This document shows positions 49,603 through 61,390 of a DNA stretch of 64,000 nt, piece after piece. The stretch is from Eumeta japonica (Eukaryota; Arthropoda; Insecta; Lepidoptera; Psychidae), in contig BGZK01000998.1 in NCBI GenBank assembly GCA_005406025.1, forward strand, positions 166,872 to 230,871, written 5' to 3'. Within the stretch, counting starts at the first letter, position 1; every line of letters begins with the position of its first letter. The notes below the pieces were generated by a model. That model did no database searches. It was not told the origin of the DNA and worked only from the letters and a program-made list of their open reading frames with translations. The translations under genes were made by a program, and so were the position numbers.

Positions 49603-51309
49603 GGTTGATATGCTTTAAAAGCGTGTTTTCTAATTTTTTTAAACTATATTTTTATCTTTTTCTTTTATGTTCATTCTGTCTAATTGTTTATGTAATTAAT
49701 ATTATATATGTTACCTGGCGGCTAATTCCCACTATTTTTTAAGGAATACAAACACTCATTGCTGCCAATACAAGGTTATGTACCATCTGATGTCATGCTC
49801 ACATATCCCTAGAATTAATCGCATTGTTTGGGTTTTTGTTATATTTTAGGCAATCGCATATTTTTTATTGTGTTTATACATTTTCCGTCGCTTCTGGAAG
49901 AAAGTTTTATTCCTTAGTAGTGCCTAGAATCAGCCGCCGGGTAGTAGGAACATCATTGTTCACATATATTCCAATTTTCAATAACAATGTTCTCGCTGTG
50001 ATGTCTATTCGAACTTAGTCAATAAGCGTGAATGTATCACGCTTATTAAATTATTGATTGACTGCAGCAGCAGTTCGCTAGGATATCGCTTGTCGAAGTT
50101 ATCACCTCGGTAGCTCAAATAGGTCTGAATTAAAGTAAGGGGCATCTATCCGCTTATATAGAAAAAATGAAGGAATGATCTAGAATCGTCTAGTGTAGAA
50201 CAACTGAGAAGCATCAATCTTTTGTTGCGACGATAGTGAAGCGGCAAACATCAAAGGCTTTGATGTTTGCCACATCACTCTTTGATGATTGCCGCCACTC
50301 GGATTGCTTGCTCCCTTGATTCCGTGAGTATGAGTAAGTCGTGTAATATTTTTTTTATTGGATTTTTCAAAATGTCCCGCGGGCCGGATCAAATCTTACA
50401 GGGCCGGATGCGGCCCACGGGCCGGTTGTTGCCCACATATGGTTTACGCAGTCAATAAATAGACTTCATCGTTTAGGCACAATAATTTTGTAATCTATCA
50501 ATAATTTCTTCGAGATTCGCTTTGAAAGCTTTTGAAAGATGCTTTTATATAATAGAAATTTTATGTTATCCACCAATATTTTTGTTGTTTCTGCAACCAA
50601 ATTAGGAATTACAGGTATTTATAAGCTCAAAATATTAAACTAAATTATTGAAAAAAAATTTATGATTTTCAACTTTCAACTGAAATAAATATTTTCAACT
50701 TTATTTACTTTATTTTTTATCCCAAAGTTAAATTATTTGTTTTTTAAATGAAAAATAAATAGTACTATCAGAACTTATATCGAAATAATCTTCACAAAAA
50801 CACATTTTTGATTGCGTCATTACAAGTACCGTATCCACGCGTGCAATCTGAAGCTATACTCTCCTGCTATTTGCCGAACATGGATAAATAGCTTTTTATG
50901 CGTCTGATTGTAGTACTTGTACACTGAGACACCACACAACATTTATAAAACTTAGAATGCGAAAAAACTTATGCGAAAAATGAAATTAAAATGATATAAC
51001 AATAAAACTTTATTGTTTATATATGCATACTATATGTATATATTATGCAGTTGCCTTAAGAGGGTAGAATTGCAGATAAAAAGACAAAACAACAGGCAAT
51101 ATATCTGGTGTCTGTATGTTTATTACACTTCCATGACTAAATCACTAACCAGTTTGGTAAAATTTGCTAGAGAGATAGCTTGTATCCTGAAGTAGGCATC
51201 TATTTCATTTTATTGCAGAATATGACATCAGAAGATACAAGCTTTAAAAAAAAACAATAAATAAACCACAATAATGCAAAATGCTTTCACACATAGAAAG
51301 TTAACATCT
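49603..51309. other. Spacer with hairpins and a GC-rich repeat-like piece
   Basis: No gene. An 11-bp-arm hairpin sits at 50,021-50,047 ('aataagcgtga'), and a 14-bp-arm near-palindrome at 50,243-50,271. The GC-rich piece at 50,368-50,436 ('gccggatgcggcccacgggc') resembles sequence I recall from ends of hAT elements. Its partner end is not visible. Confidence 0.4.
50243..50271. repeat. Near-perfect palindrome, 14-bp arms
   Basis: 'ggcaaacatcaaag' is followed after one base by its exact reverse complement. A looser copy of one arm ('ctttgatgattgcc') lies about 10 bp downstream. Confidence 0.75.
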
Positions 51310-51425
51310 TCAGTTTGCCCAAATCGAAACTGTGACCTATAACAGAATTGGAATAGAAAACAGAACCAATATAACAATAGAGAATGGAACCAGGGCCAGA
51401 ATCAATAGCAAATCAAATTGAATCA
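51310..51425 (-). repeat. Degenerate hexamer run, minus orientation
   Basis: 'agaattggaatagaaaacag', 'gagaatggaaccagggcc' and 'agaatcaatagc' are reverse-complement GATTCC-type words at about 6-bp phase. A similar short run lies at 52,530-52,580. Confidence 0.5.
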
Positions 51426-51639
51426 AAAATAGTTTTATTTCATAGGTAATAGAATTATACCTACAATATGTCATTGACATATTGTTTTCAAAATTAATAT
51501 TACCGCCCATTCCAAATGCTAATTCACCTAAAGAAGAATAGACAAGAAACTCAAGGGGTGTTCTTTTTTACTCATCGATACAAAGAATTGTGTAGTTAAT
51601 AATTGAATACAACACTTAGAAAAAAACAAGAAACAACCT
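51426..51639. other. Spacer
   Basis: AT-rich, nothing seen. Confidence 0.35.
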
Positions 51640-52515
51640 GGAAGCCAAGCAGTTCAATCCCATGGGCTTTTTTCATTAAAATATTCAGACATCATATAAT
51701 AGCCATCACCATATAAATTCTGTTTAATGAAAAGTTTAAATTCATAAAAAGACAAATTTTGAATTTCATGTGGGATTTCATTATAAAAATGCATACATTA
51801 CCTCTTAAATGATTTACTAACTTTTCTTATGCGGGTTTTATGAGCAGCTGTAACAATAACACTAGACATGAATTTCGTGTTATTGTTATTCATATCGCTC
51901 ATTTTTTGGTACAATTCTATATTTTTCTTGATATATACCAGGTCTTCATATATGTATTGTGTCATTGCAGTTAAAATAGGAATTTCTTTAAAAATTTATC
52001 TAAAATGCTTTTCATCTCAAATTATAAATGGCATGAACAGCTCACTTCTTCAGCACAAAAATTGTGTTAATATCAGCTCCATGATTCCATAATAAAATTC
52101 CATAGGTCATGAGAATATGAAAGGCGCTGTAATAAACTAACATCACGGTGCTTTCATCATCAGTAAGTCACCATATTATTTTCATTTCATAAACTTTGGA
52201 ACTTAGCCTTTTCACCAGTCTCGTAATATGAGAATTCCAATGAAATTTAGCATCTAAAGTGAGACCTAGAAATAAAGTTGTGTCCACAATATCTATTATT
52301 TCATTCTTCAACATTTTGTTTGGACTACTCAGTTTAGCACTAGTCAAGGAAAATTTAACAAGTTTTGTTTTCCTCTCATTAAGATTATTAATACTAAACC
52401 ACTCAATTACTTCAAGAGATGGTACTGTTTACTTTGTCAAAAGGTGGTTGCTGCTTATTAATCCTAAAAAGTATCTTCAGCAAACAGTACAATCCCATGC
52501 CTATCTTTAACAAAC
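51640..52515 (-). mobile_element. Decayed LINE reverse transcriptase, 3' half
   Basis: Minus-strand translation gives 'IVLFAEDT' (at the YADD position, first Asp changed to Glu). Then come 'VIEWFSINNLNERKTKLVKF', 'TTLFLGLTLDAKFHWNSHIT' and 'ILLWNHGADINTIFVLKK', with a decayed C-terminus beyond. This is the standard order of palm end and thumb in jockey/CR1-type LINEs. The catalytic change, stops and frameshifts make it dead. Plus-strand open frames across the region (74 and 83 aa) are shadows. Confidence 0.8.
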
Positions 52516-53861
52516 ACAAAAAGCTTATCCGAGATTGGAATCAGAGACATTACTGGGATCCAAATCGAAACTGAGGTTAAGATGCAACTAATAACAAAAT
52601 GATCAATGATGATGAAATTTATTCTATATCTAGATAGGTAAAAATGCAGACGTGTACAATTCAGGCATACTATCCAACAAAAAAGGTAGACAAAGATCTA
52701 TCGGACCAACTGGTTACTAATAATAACAATTATGTTTTAATCACACGCTCATGAGTTTCCAAATTTACTCTGAATGTTTTTTTTTTTCACATTTTTATTG
52801 ACCTTGTAGTTCATAAGAAAACTATTTATGAGAAGTGGTAAATAAAATCATATAAATAAAATTACACAGATATTAACACAAGACTTTTAGAATAAAACTC
52901 GATGAAATAAAAATCATGTTTATAGTTGCGCTTCCTCAATTTTAAGCTCTTAATTTTCCCCATTTCAATAAACAAAATGCTAATAATCATTATTTGATTG
53001 TTTTTCTGCAAAAACTTCGTCATCATGAAGTCTTGAACCTGGATTGGGCATAAATGTGTGTTGTAGATCAGCAATTTCCAAAGTAGATATATGAGCATGT
53101 ATTTATATGGGGGGTAATCACTTTATATTATTTAGGTAAAAATCAGCCCGACAATACTGAATCTCAATCTTAGCTTTAACTACTTGCTAATAAACAATGT
53201 ACTGATCAATGGTACAATAAAATGTGACTGTGTTATAAACATATGAGTATTTGGGTCAAAATTGGGGCAAACTAATCAATAGATATACTTTTCAATGTAT
53301 TTACTTATGTGATTATATTGCATGAGTCATGAATCAGCTCTACCTATATAGATTCGGTTACTTGCTTATTGCTGCTTAAATGACACAACTTCATAAAGAT
53401 TTTTTTTTGTACTTTGTAATGTTCTGCATCCTTATAAGATTGTATAATTTCTTCAAAAATAATTACTTATTTTACATAAATATGTGAGAAAACATATTAT
53501 TCCTATTTATGATTAAATGTTTGTGATAATTAATTTCAATTGAAATGAGAATTTGTGAATAAAATAAAAGAATGGTGCAATAAACCATTTTAATTTTACA
53601 AATAAACAAATTCAAGATGGTTACATAAAACATGGCATTCATTTTTCATACATTTGTCTAGTAAGTCATGAATGCTTATCAGAGATCTCTTCCACTCATC
53701 TTCATACCTATTTAGAATTTCTAACTTACATACAATAAATTAAATTATATCCTCATTTAATTTAGTGAGTTTTGTAAGCATAATTTTCTTGGATTTCTTG
53801 GGCTGTTGAGATCCTTCATATATCTTCTTACCATTATTACCAAATTTCTCTCCTTTAGAAA
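52516..53861. other. AT-rich spacer, possibly the 3' region of MADF gene A
   Basis: The part next to the gene (53,640-53,861) looks protein-like in another minus-strand frame; see findings. The remainder is AT-rich with short hexamer words at 52,530-52,580 and nothing else recognised. Confidence 0.4.
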
Positions 53862-54718
53862 TTAATTTAGTGTAAAGAGTGTCGAAATAGTGCTGATGTA
53901 GTCTGAAGTGTCATCCTCAAAATCTTCGAATTTCTTGGATGACTTTGATGTATGACGCCTTCCTTTTTTCATTTTGGTGACACTTTTTGGGTCAGTTTTA
54001 TGTGATTTTTTTACTTTATTGGATCCATGCATATCTCTTAATTCTTCAGCCTGCAAAATAATTAAATATGAAATTAGATCTCTTTATAATAACAAAAGTA
54101 GGTATACAGCTATTGTAATTATAAATTATAGCCAATAGAACAATTTCAATAAAATTTAATACGAACTATGCTTTCCAAAGCAATGACAAGCAATTATGAT
54201 TTCATTCAATAAGCATTATAACTTTGACATGTTTACACATCAATACAGATTTTTTCATAGCAAATATCTTTGTATCTTTGATATTTACAATCCAAAAATA
54301 TATTTTTTCGTTTTTATTTATAATTTTTTTTGCAAATGCTTTGTTGAAGCAAATCAGTACAAAAATATTGTTTCACCTTCATACAAAGCGTTCTGTGAGT
54401 ACTGGGTAAGTCCTTCAAGTGTTTATCCATTTCCTTGAACCACACTGGAGAGGGTTTATATATTTCACCAGAACGGGCTTTTTGTAACATTTTATAAGTT
54501 TCTTTCAAATATATTAAATTCAGCTCTTTTAATTTTTTCAAAATTTCTTTAATAGTTAAAGTTTTTGATGTGGCAGCTTCAAATTCTGCTATAACATCTG
54601 CATATGCCGCTTCCCGTATGAAATTCAAGGAATAAACTGGGTTTGCTGGGTCCCAGAGAACATCGCGTTTAAAATAGATTTTAACGAATTTTAACGTGAG
54701 AGCATTAGTCCACTTCAT
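53862..54718 (-). CDS. MADF-domain protein A (two exons)
   Basis: Predicted 176-aa protein from exon 1 (54,718-54,377, 114 codons) and exon 2 (54,050-53,862), with a 326-bp intron. The intron has a donor 'gaag|gtgaaa' and an acceptor 'ttttgcag|gctgaa', phase 0. The ATG has a good insect context ('ttcaaaATGaag'). Residues about 8-90 form a MADF domain (Adf-1/Myb-SANT-like) with spaced Trp/Leu landmarks: 'KWTNALTLKFVKIYFK', 'VLWDPANPVYS', 'TYKMLQKARSG' and 'PSPVWFKEMDK'. Exon 2 encodes a Lys-rich then Asp/Glu-rich tail. MADF proteins usually bind DNA or chromatin, so a nuclear role is inferred, not shown. It is paralogous to the gene at 61,940 and oriented head to head with it. The C-terminal end is uncertain because protein-like sequence continues in a different frame past the stop, so a frameshift, another exon or decay are possible. 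Confidence 0.8.
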
Positions 54719-55727
54719 TTTGAACCTTTATTAGGCGAGCAAAAAATAAGATGAAACAAATTTAAACAAAATTAAAGGACGCAGAATAAAATATTATGTA
54801 CCTTTACGCGCTTTATTTTGTTTAGTTAAATAAAAAATTCAAGATTAAATGAAAGCCGATTGTCTTTAGATTTTAAATGAAAGAGCACAGAAGCACAAAT
54901 TCATCACAGGAATCTAAAATTCGATATTAATTTCACAACAAACAGCGCCACAGACGTTCTTAACAAAGTAAATACCAGCCATATTGATATAGTATAGCTC
55001 AAAGAAGTATCGATTTTCCAAATCAATACTTAGTGTTCAGTTCGGTATTGAGCTTTTCTCTATCAACACATCTAAAAGATATATGTATAGAGACATTGAT
55101 TTGATTTTAAAATTTCAATAGTTAAAATTTGGAGCCAGTAAAATTTTCCCTTCTTCAAAAAAAAAATAAATACCTGCTTAGATAAGTAATACATTAAGTT
55201 GTTCGTTATTACAATTTCGTTGCAAAAAATTCATTCTAGTCATTATAGACTATTTTCTAAGTGACCGATAGTATTCACTGCATTAAATAAAAAATCAGTT
55301 ACAGCAGTGGAGAAAACCGTCAACAAAATTTTAAGCTGATTTGGAATTTCACCAAGAATTCAAACGAATTGAAAAAAGAGCTATGAATCCTTTTTCATAA
55401 CCTTTTAATACAAAATGTCATGGTGCACATTTCTTTATAATATAAATGATTTTACATATATATATAATTAGATTATTTAATTTTTCTATAATATTTACCA
55501 AATGCAAATAATTTAGTAAAAGTATATAAATCATTAGTATCACCATCTTAACGAAAATATGCATTAAAACCATTTTCTTAATAAGCACTATTTCTTACGT
55601 AAGTTTTTAACTTTCCCCTTTTCACAACTTTGGATAGTTAGTTGTTTTATTCCGATTTTCGAAAATCGAAATTTGAAATTTCAGAGTCTTAGGAATCTAT
55701 TTCAGTTTCTGACCATTTTCTGCGTAA
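54719..55727. other. Spacer upstream of MADF gene A
   Basis: AT-rich. It would contain the promoter of gene A; no TATA box or initiator can be fixed by eye. No gene. Confidence 0.4.
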
Positions 55728-55730
55728 TGT

Positions 55731-55767
<37 letters not shown>
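55728..55767. repeat. (GT)n microsatellite at the LINE 3' end
   Basis: A run of about 40 bp of GT with one AT interruption. On the minus strand it is (CA)n directly following the poly-A end of the R1-type LINE. Confidence 0.97.
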
Positions 55768-55768
<1 letters not shown>

Positions 55769-57199
55769 TTTTTTTTTTGTAGAGGAGGAAATACATTTGC
55801 GTATTCAACAGGCTTAGATGTTTCGGAATGTTGGACTCAAGATATACCGACTAAAACCTCCCCTTCCTCCAGCCTCTAATCCCCGCGAAAACCGCCGTTA
55901 GGCATTACTTCGCGGGGGGAGGATCTAGTTGCCGCTCTTCCTTCTGGTAGCTAAGGTGTTATTCTTCCTTCCTTCTAGTTGCTGTCTCTTGCTCTTCTTC
56001 TTTCGATGGAACACAAGTCCGTAAGGACTTCTGTAGCAAACGTGCTAGTAGCGTTACAGGTTGCTTTTGTTGACAACATTGCTTCTACGAGAGTCTCTGG
56101 TTGGATTCTCTGGTTTAAGATTGTCTCCAATTCATCACGCTACAAGTTAAAACGGGGGCACACGAAAAACACGTGCTCCGCGTCTTCTGGTTTTCCTGGG
56201 CAGGACGGGCACTCCGGTGAATCATCGCGCTTGAAGCGGTGGAGATACGCTCGGAAGCAGCCATATCCTGACAGCATCTGTGTCAGATAATAGTTGACTT
56301 CACCATGGTTACGGTTCAGCCAAACGTCAATCTGGGGTATGAGACGATGCGTCCATCTACCCTTCTTTCCAGCATCCCACTGTAGCTGCCATTGGCATAT
56401 ACTATTCTGCCGTTCTTCCTTGTTGATGACCTCGTTCGTTGGTAAAGAGTCTGTCTTTTCTCAGCTAGAACTCTAAGGGGTAGAATTCCAGAAATGACAC
56501 ACAGTGCTTCCTTGGATATTGTGCGGAAGGCGCTGACTACTCTCAAAGCACTCAGTCGATAAACTGGTGCAGCTTTTCTCCACGCTTCTTGGATCCCTAG
56601 CGCGTCTGACCAAATGGATATTCTGTATGTGAGCACTGACGAGACCACTGATGACAACAGTAGTCTTTTGCTTTGCTTAGGTCCTACGACGTTAGGCATC
56701 AATCGTGCTAGGCTAGCTCTTACTCTATCTTAGGCAGTGCTCACGTGTTCGACTGACTATTTGAAGTTGAGCCGGGCATCAATCATCACTCCCAGATCTC
56801 GCATATATGGTTGTGAAGTGATTTCTTGCTCTCCGACTTGCAACTTAATAGTTTCTGCCTTCTTTCTACTGATGATGAACACTGCCTCGGTCTTGTGTTT
56901 AGCTAGTTGTAAGTTCACCGTTTTCATCCACTGGCTGATTCGTTCGAAAGCCTTGTTGAAGGCCAAATTTATTTCGTCGAGATGCTTCGCGACTCTTATT
57001 ACCGCTACATCATCAGCATATACCACGAGTTTGACTTTTTTTGGCAATGGTACTTTCAGTAGGCCATCATACATGATGTTCCATAACAAAGGACCAAGAA
57101 CCGAACCTTGAGGTACCCTACCAGTTATCTTGTATTCTTTTAGGTCTTTTTCTGTGTCATACTTCAATACCCTATTTGTAAAGTAGCTTGCCACCACCC
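55768..57199 (-). mobile_element. R1-clade LINE, 5'-truncated, broken ORF2
   Basis: Minus strand, 5' to 3': 'VVASYFTNRVLKYD', 'GRVPQGSVLGPLLWNIMYDG' and YADD at 57,020-57,009 ('VVYADDVAVI'). Then come 'NLQLAKHKTEAVFI' and 'RDLGVMIDARLNF', followed by two in-frame stops. The same frame goes on with 'LARLMPNVVGPKQSKRLLL' to 56,316. A +1 shift then gives 'VWLNRNHGEVNYYLTQMLSG' and a Cys/His cluster 'CPSCPGKPEDAEHVFFVCP'. This C-terminal zinc-knuckle arrangement is typical of R1-clade ORF2. The 5' two thirds are missing (no endonuclease, RT fingers absent). The element ends in an A-run (55,768-55,778 as T on plus). It is flanked on both sides by (CA)n. Plus-strand frames of 60-124 aa here are shadows. 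Confidence 0.9.
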
Positions 57200-57256
57200 T
57201 GTGTGTGTGTATGTGTGTGTGGGAGTGTGTGTGTGTGTGTGTGGGAGGATGTGTGT
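57200..57256. repeat. (GT)n microsatellite at the LINE 5' junction
   Basis: Interrupted (GT)n ('gtgtgtgtgtatgtgtgtgt', 'gggagtgtgtgtgtg'). On the minus strand the (CA)n ends exactly where LINE-coding sequence begins. Confidence 0.95.
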
Positions 57257-58024
57257 TGTATGTAAACCTCTCATAAACTATTGGACGAATCAACTGATCG
57301 AAAAGAATCCACTCAACACAGACATTTTTAAACTTTAAACTAATTTAGCCTAGTAAATTTTGAGGAATGTAAAAAATAAAGTTTTAAAAGAATATTTTGT
57401 TAAAATAACTCTTAGACTACTCTATCGATCAATGCCAACATGCAATCAGCTGTTTTCTCCAACTACTTGCATCGACTATCGCATATTCTAAAAAATTGGT
57501 TTACTTGTTCAAAAGAAATTGTAGACAAATTAAAAAAAATTGTTTTTTTCCGATACTTTGTAAGCTGCTATACCGAACATTTTATTCCAGTTATATATTA
57601 GTCTAATTATTCTTTTTAGAACCCAACTTTGATCGTTGTTAAGTGCATTAAAATTAATTGATTTGATTTACAGATATTGTTGGAGAAAAATTTTTCAAAA
57701 AGTATTTTCTTATAATATTTTTAAATTATTCTACCATTAAATTCTAAAACGTAACCATTTGTTTCCTTTAAAAAATAGCGATGAACATTCAAAATTGCAC
57801 TAAAATTGGTTGGTTCGTTCAAGAATTATAATTAGCAAAGAATTAGAAAAAAAGAGGTTTTCTTAAGTATAGATGGATTAATGATTGATACTCGGTCATC
57901 TTTTTTACTTAAATAATCGTATTGAATGCTATAAAATAGATAAAGATCGAAAAGCGCGTTGAAAAGATATCGTAGTTGAAAAGTAAAAGAAAAACGTTTT
58001 ATTAATTTATATATTTTTTTATTT
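57257..58024. other. AT-rich spacer
   Basis: Two loosely related lines ('aaaaattggtttacttgttc' near 57,490 and 'aaaattggttggttcgttca' near 57,803) suggest an old dispersed repeat. No gene. Confidence 0.4.
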
Positions 58025-58965
58025 CTCCCCTTACGAGGGAAAGGAGGCAAAAACCTATTATGGGCAATCCGTGCGCCCATGCGCACGGGGTATGACCGAC
58101 ACGCACGGACGGAGCAACCAGAAAGCACAGACGGGTGCCAACGGCGCGAAATGTCGTTTGAAACCCTTCCGGATTATCATGACATAATTGCGTTTTAAGT
58201 GAAAAAGATGCCCCGGGAAGAGGATTTATAAGTAAATAAATATTTATTACAATGTATTATAAATTAACTCACAGACGACGCTCGTGGGCATACGATGGGA
58301 CGGGTCAGCGAAAACCGCGAAAGGCGGTTAAAAACTATCGGTTCTGGTTAAGGGCTATAAATCGTAAAATCACGGAATTTTAATTTAAAAATGACCTATA
58401 ATCGTTACGTAAAAACTTAATGCAACATTATTGACATTAAATCGGAATTGGATCAGATACCAATAACAGAGATCGACCGCTGACTGTCGACGCTCGAGCT
58501 TAATCCCCCCCACCAAATTAAATTGCTGCTAGTCTGATTAATGCAAGTCGCTCTCACATAGTGAATGAAGACGTTTAGCGTGTAAAACACGAGAAATAAC
58601 CAAAAAGCAATCGGATATTGAAAGCGTGACCTAGCGGGAGTGCACCCTAGGCTCAGAATCCGGGCGTTGGCTCGAGGTGCAGGAGGCACAGTAAGCCAGA
58701 GTAAACACTTGGAACGAACGCACGTAACTTGACTGCCGCCGCTGTGAAAACTACGCGATACCGCACACAGTCATAACCGCACGGAGCACAACACCCATAA
58801 CACGGTTCGAAGGACCACTGCACACACAGTTGCACACTATACTAAGCGGAGTCCAGTAGATTGGACCAAAGGCGAACGATCGCGAAAACAAACCAAGCGG
58901 AACTGAACCTATTATTCTATACCACATGGATTCGATCATGCATCTTTGTGCAAATATTCATAATC
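58025..58965. other. GC-richer block of unknown nature
   Basis: About 900 bp of CpG-containing sequence, unlike its AT-rich flanks ('catgcgcacggggtatgacc', 'tgtcgacgctcgagcttaat', 'gttatgggtgttgtgctcc' on the minus strand). Minus-strand open frames of 60-98 aa show no domain. It could be a 5' UTR or LTR of a retroelement, or a host promoter region. Confidence 0.4.
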
Positions 58966-60982
58966 TCCTTTTTTAGAACAACTTTACCTAAGAATTTATC
59001 ATTCAAGTAGCTGCTTCTGAAAAAAATAGCTTAGAACGTGTTCTAAGCATTTACGATGTTCCAACAGATGTCAGGTGTCACGCAGCGTCCATCTAGCTAG
59101 CGTCCAGCAAGTCAGTTTGGCACTTGTGCTCGTACGTATCGCTGTCTAAGGGCCATGCATGCCCACGTCAGTCGTTAAACTTCCAAGGCCGTTTAGATAT
59201 TTTGTTATAAATATTACGTTTACGACATTGATGTTTTTGAAACTTATATTTTATGTAATTAATATTGAAGTGTTTAATAACTCTGCTATTAAATATGCAA
59301 ACGTGATTTATTGTGAAGTCGTTTGCAGAGGTAATATTGTTGCGGCTCCAAGGCTTTATAGTGAAACGTAACCTGACAGTCAACAACCTGCGAGTCTACA
59401 AATAATATTGCGTAGTATGTATGGTTTACGCGATAATTATATAATTATAACAGTAAATTTCACTTACTTTTGAGAGCAGGATAAAAACTTATTTCAGGAT
59501 AAAAACAGATCCAAAACTTATTTATTGTATTTGCTTTTCTGTGGAACCTAAGTTCCAATATTTAACCTTGATGGTTATGTTTCATATCGAATCGCGCTGG
59601 ATTTGTTCCATCATCATCATCAAAAAGCCACGACCGCAGAATGACTTCATTTCGAAAATTTTAATTATTTCGAGAGTCGCTGGCAATAAATTAAAGTTGC
59701 AGGTAGACTTTCACAATTCTCGTCTAAGAAGAGTTGTCTTATAAATGCAAAGTCATTAGAGAAATATGGGTTCTCTGAGGGAGAATAGGATTTAACCTCT
59801 ACTTAACACAATCGTACCAACTGTTTTAGATAGCAATGGATAAAGGCACTCATATTATTATATTATATTTTGAATCTTTACGTTATAGCTAAAAATATTT
59901 TGAATAAAACATTTTACCAATTTAATAGATATTAAATTTTTAATTTTTAGTTTTCAGTTTGAACGTTCAAAAGTGAGTTTTATAACATTTTATCTGAATA
60001 AAATTGGCTTTGATTTTAATTATTTGTTCGCCGGCCCTTATTATCAGTAAATATAATAGATATCTACTATTCAACTATATAAATACTTATGCCATCATTG
60101 TTTTATATCAAATATTTAATTAAGTTGATTCTAGCTTTGATGCAATTCTAAATTTTGTTCTGTAGCTTGATGCAAAATCCTGAATGTAAGAGTCAGATTA
60201 TTGCCTTTTTGTATATTTTTATACGAGAAAATATATTTAGTAGCAATATTTTGTTGAAAATGTTTCTAATTTAGGTAAGTAGTTAAAATGTTTTCGAGGT
60301 ATATTTTGTGATCGTCTAAATGTTGTTATTTATCCAAATGGCCGTTGGGCATTTAAATTAGATAACGGCCTTCGAATTATTTGGCACAGGACGGCCGTGA
60401 ACTATATGTGGTGTTTATTGCTCGTTCGGTTAACAATACTTCGTTCAACTATTTGGCACACTCAAGGTCGAAATCTAATCTAAAAATAAATGGCAATGAA
60501 ATATGTGGTATATTTTATTTTCAATGTGTATATGTTCCGAATCAAGCTTGTTTCATAATAAATGTGAATTAAAAATGTAAAAAATAAATATAAAATACAC
60601 ATTGTGCTAGTTTTTCTCCTTCGTATATTTCAGAACCAGTAATACTTATGTATCCAGTATTTGCAATTAATTGCAACAACAAAATTCTTTCTGTGCTTAC
60701 ATTCTGTAGTGCTGGATGCAGTATAACGCACAAATCTTTGTTGCTGATTGCCTGCAAATTATTCTATATGTATCCCCGACTCCTTTTCTTCTCCCCTGCG
60801 TTCCTTTTTTATTCGCATACCCTTTCCGTGATTATTTTTAGCGGCAAAGTTTCGTGCATTGTATGTAATTAGTTTCGTACATAATTTATTATAGTATTAC
60901 TACAATTATATTTTTTTTCTACTTACAAACCGATTTGTAACATTCTGTAATATAATAACATGTATAACAAAATGTTATCAAC
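58966..60982. other. AT-rich spacer
   Basis: No gene. A 20-bp palindrome lies at 59,029-59,048 ('gcttagaacgtgttctaagc'). Open frames of 60-74 aa lack domains. Confidence 0.45.
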
Positions 60983-61025
60983 CGGCCGAGTGCGATTCGC
61001 ACTGGAGTAAAAAGGGATCCTAACT
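60983..61025. repeat. Terminal fragment of a 'gggttccgta'-like repeat
   Basis: 'aaccggccgagtgcgattcg' followed by 'cactggagtaaaaagggatcc' resembles the outer end of the same or a related dispersed repeat (aaccggccaag...gggttccgta). Only about 40 bp are recognisable. Confidence 0.4.
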
Positions 61026-61129
61026 AATAAATTATTATATTAACTGTTAATTTTGTTAATTACTATTTTGCAATTCCTGTAAGAATATAAAGGCTTAATG
61101 TTTTTTGACGTGACAACGTCTTAAATTAG

Positions 61130-61390
61130 GTTGCGGCTGGGAGTCACTTTGAAAAAGTGTAACGCTCGGTAACGTAACGATGAGTCACCGAACGAGAGAG
61201 AGGCCCGCCGAATGCCTTGCGTCTCTCTCCCACTCAACTATGATCGGTCTGCCGCGCGCGCAGCACTAGAGAATTAGTGCATAGCTTGCAAATGTATTGC
61301 AAGTTATTGTATGTATATTTGTATATAAATACGTATGTATGTGTAAAGGTAAAAATAAAATTTTGTTAATATGAAATTCAGTGCGAGATT
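61130..61390 (+). repeat. GC-rich dispersed repeat candidate
   Basis: 'gtgtaacgctcggtaacg', 'gaacgagagagaggcccg' and 'agcactagagaattagtgc' form a GC-rich head followed by an AT/TG-rich tail. The layout resembles the 16.7/41.7-kb family ('gggag', 'aaaaagtgt', GA-rich block, 'aaaattttgttaat'). It may be a third, diverged copy or a separate family. Confidence 0.4.

Noticed and set aside
56737..57111. Plus-strand frame of 124 aa
   Set aside because: Shadow of the minus-strand reverse transcriptase, which has clear motifs.
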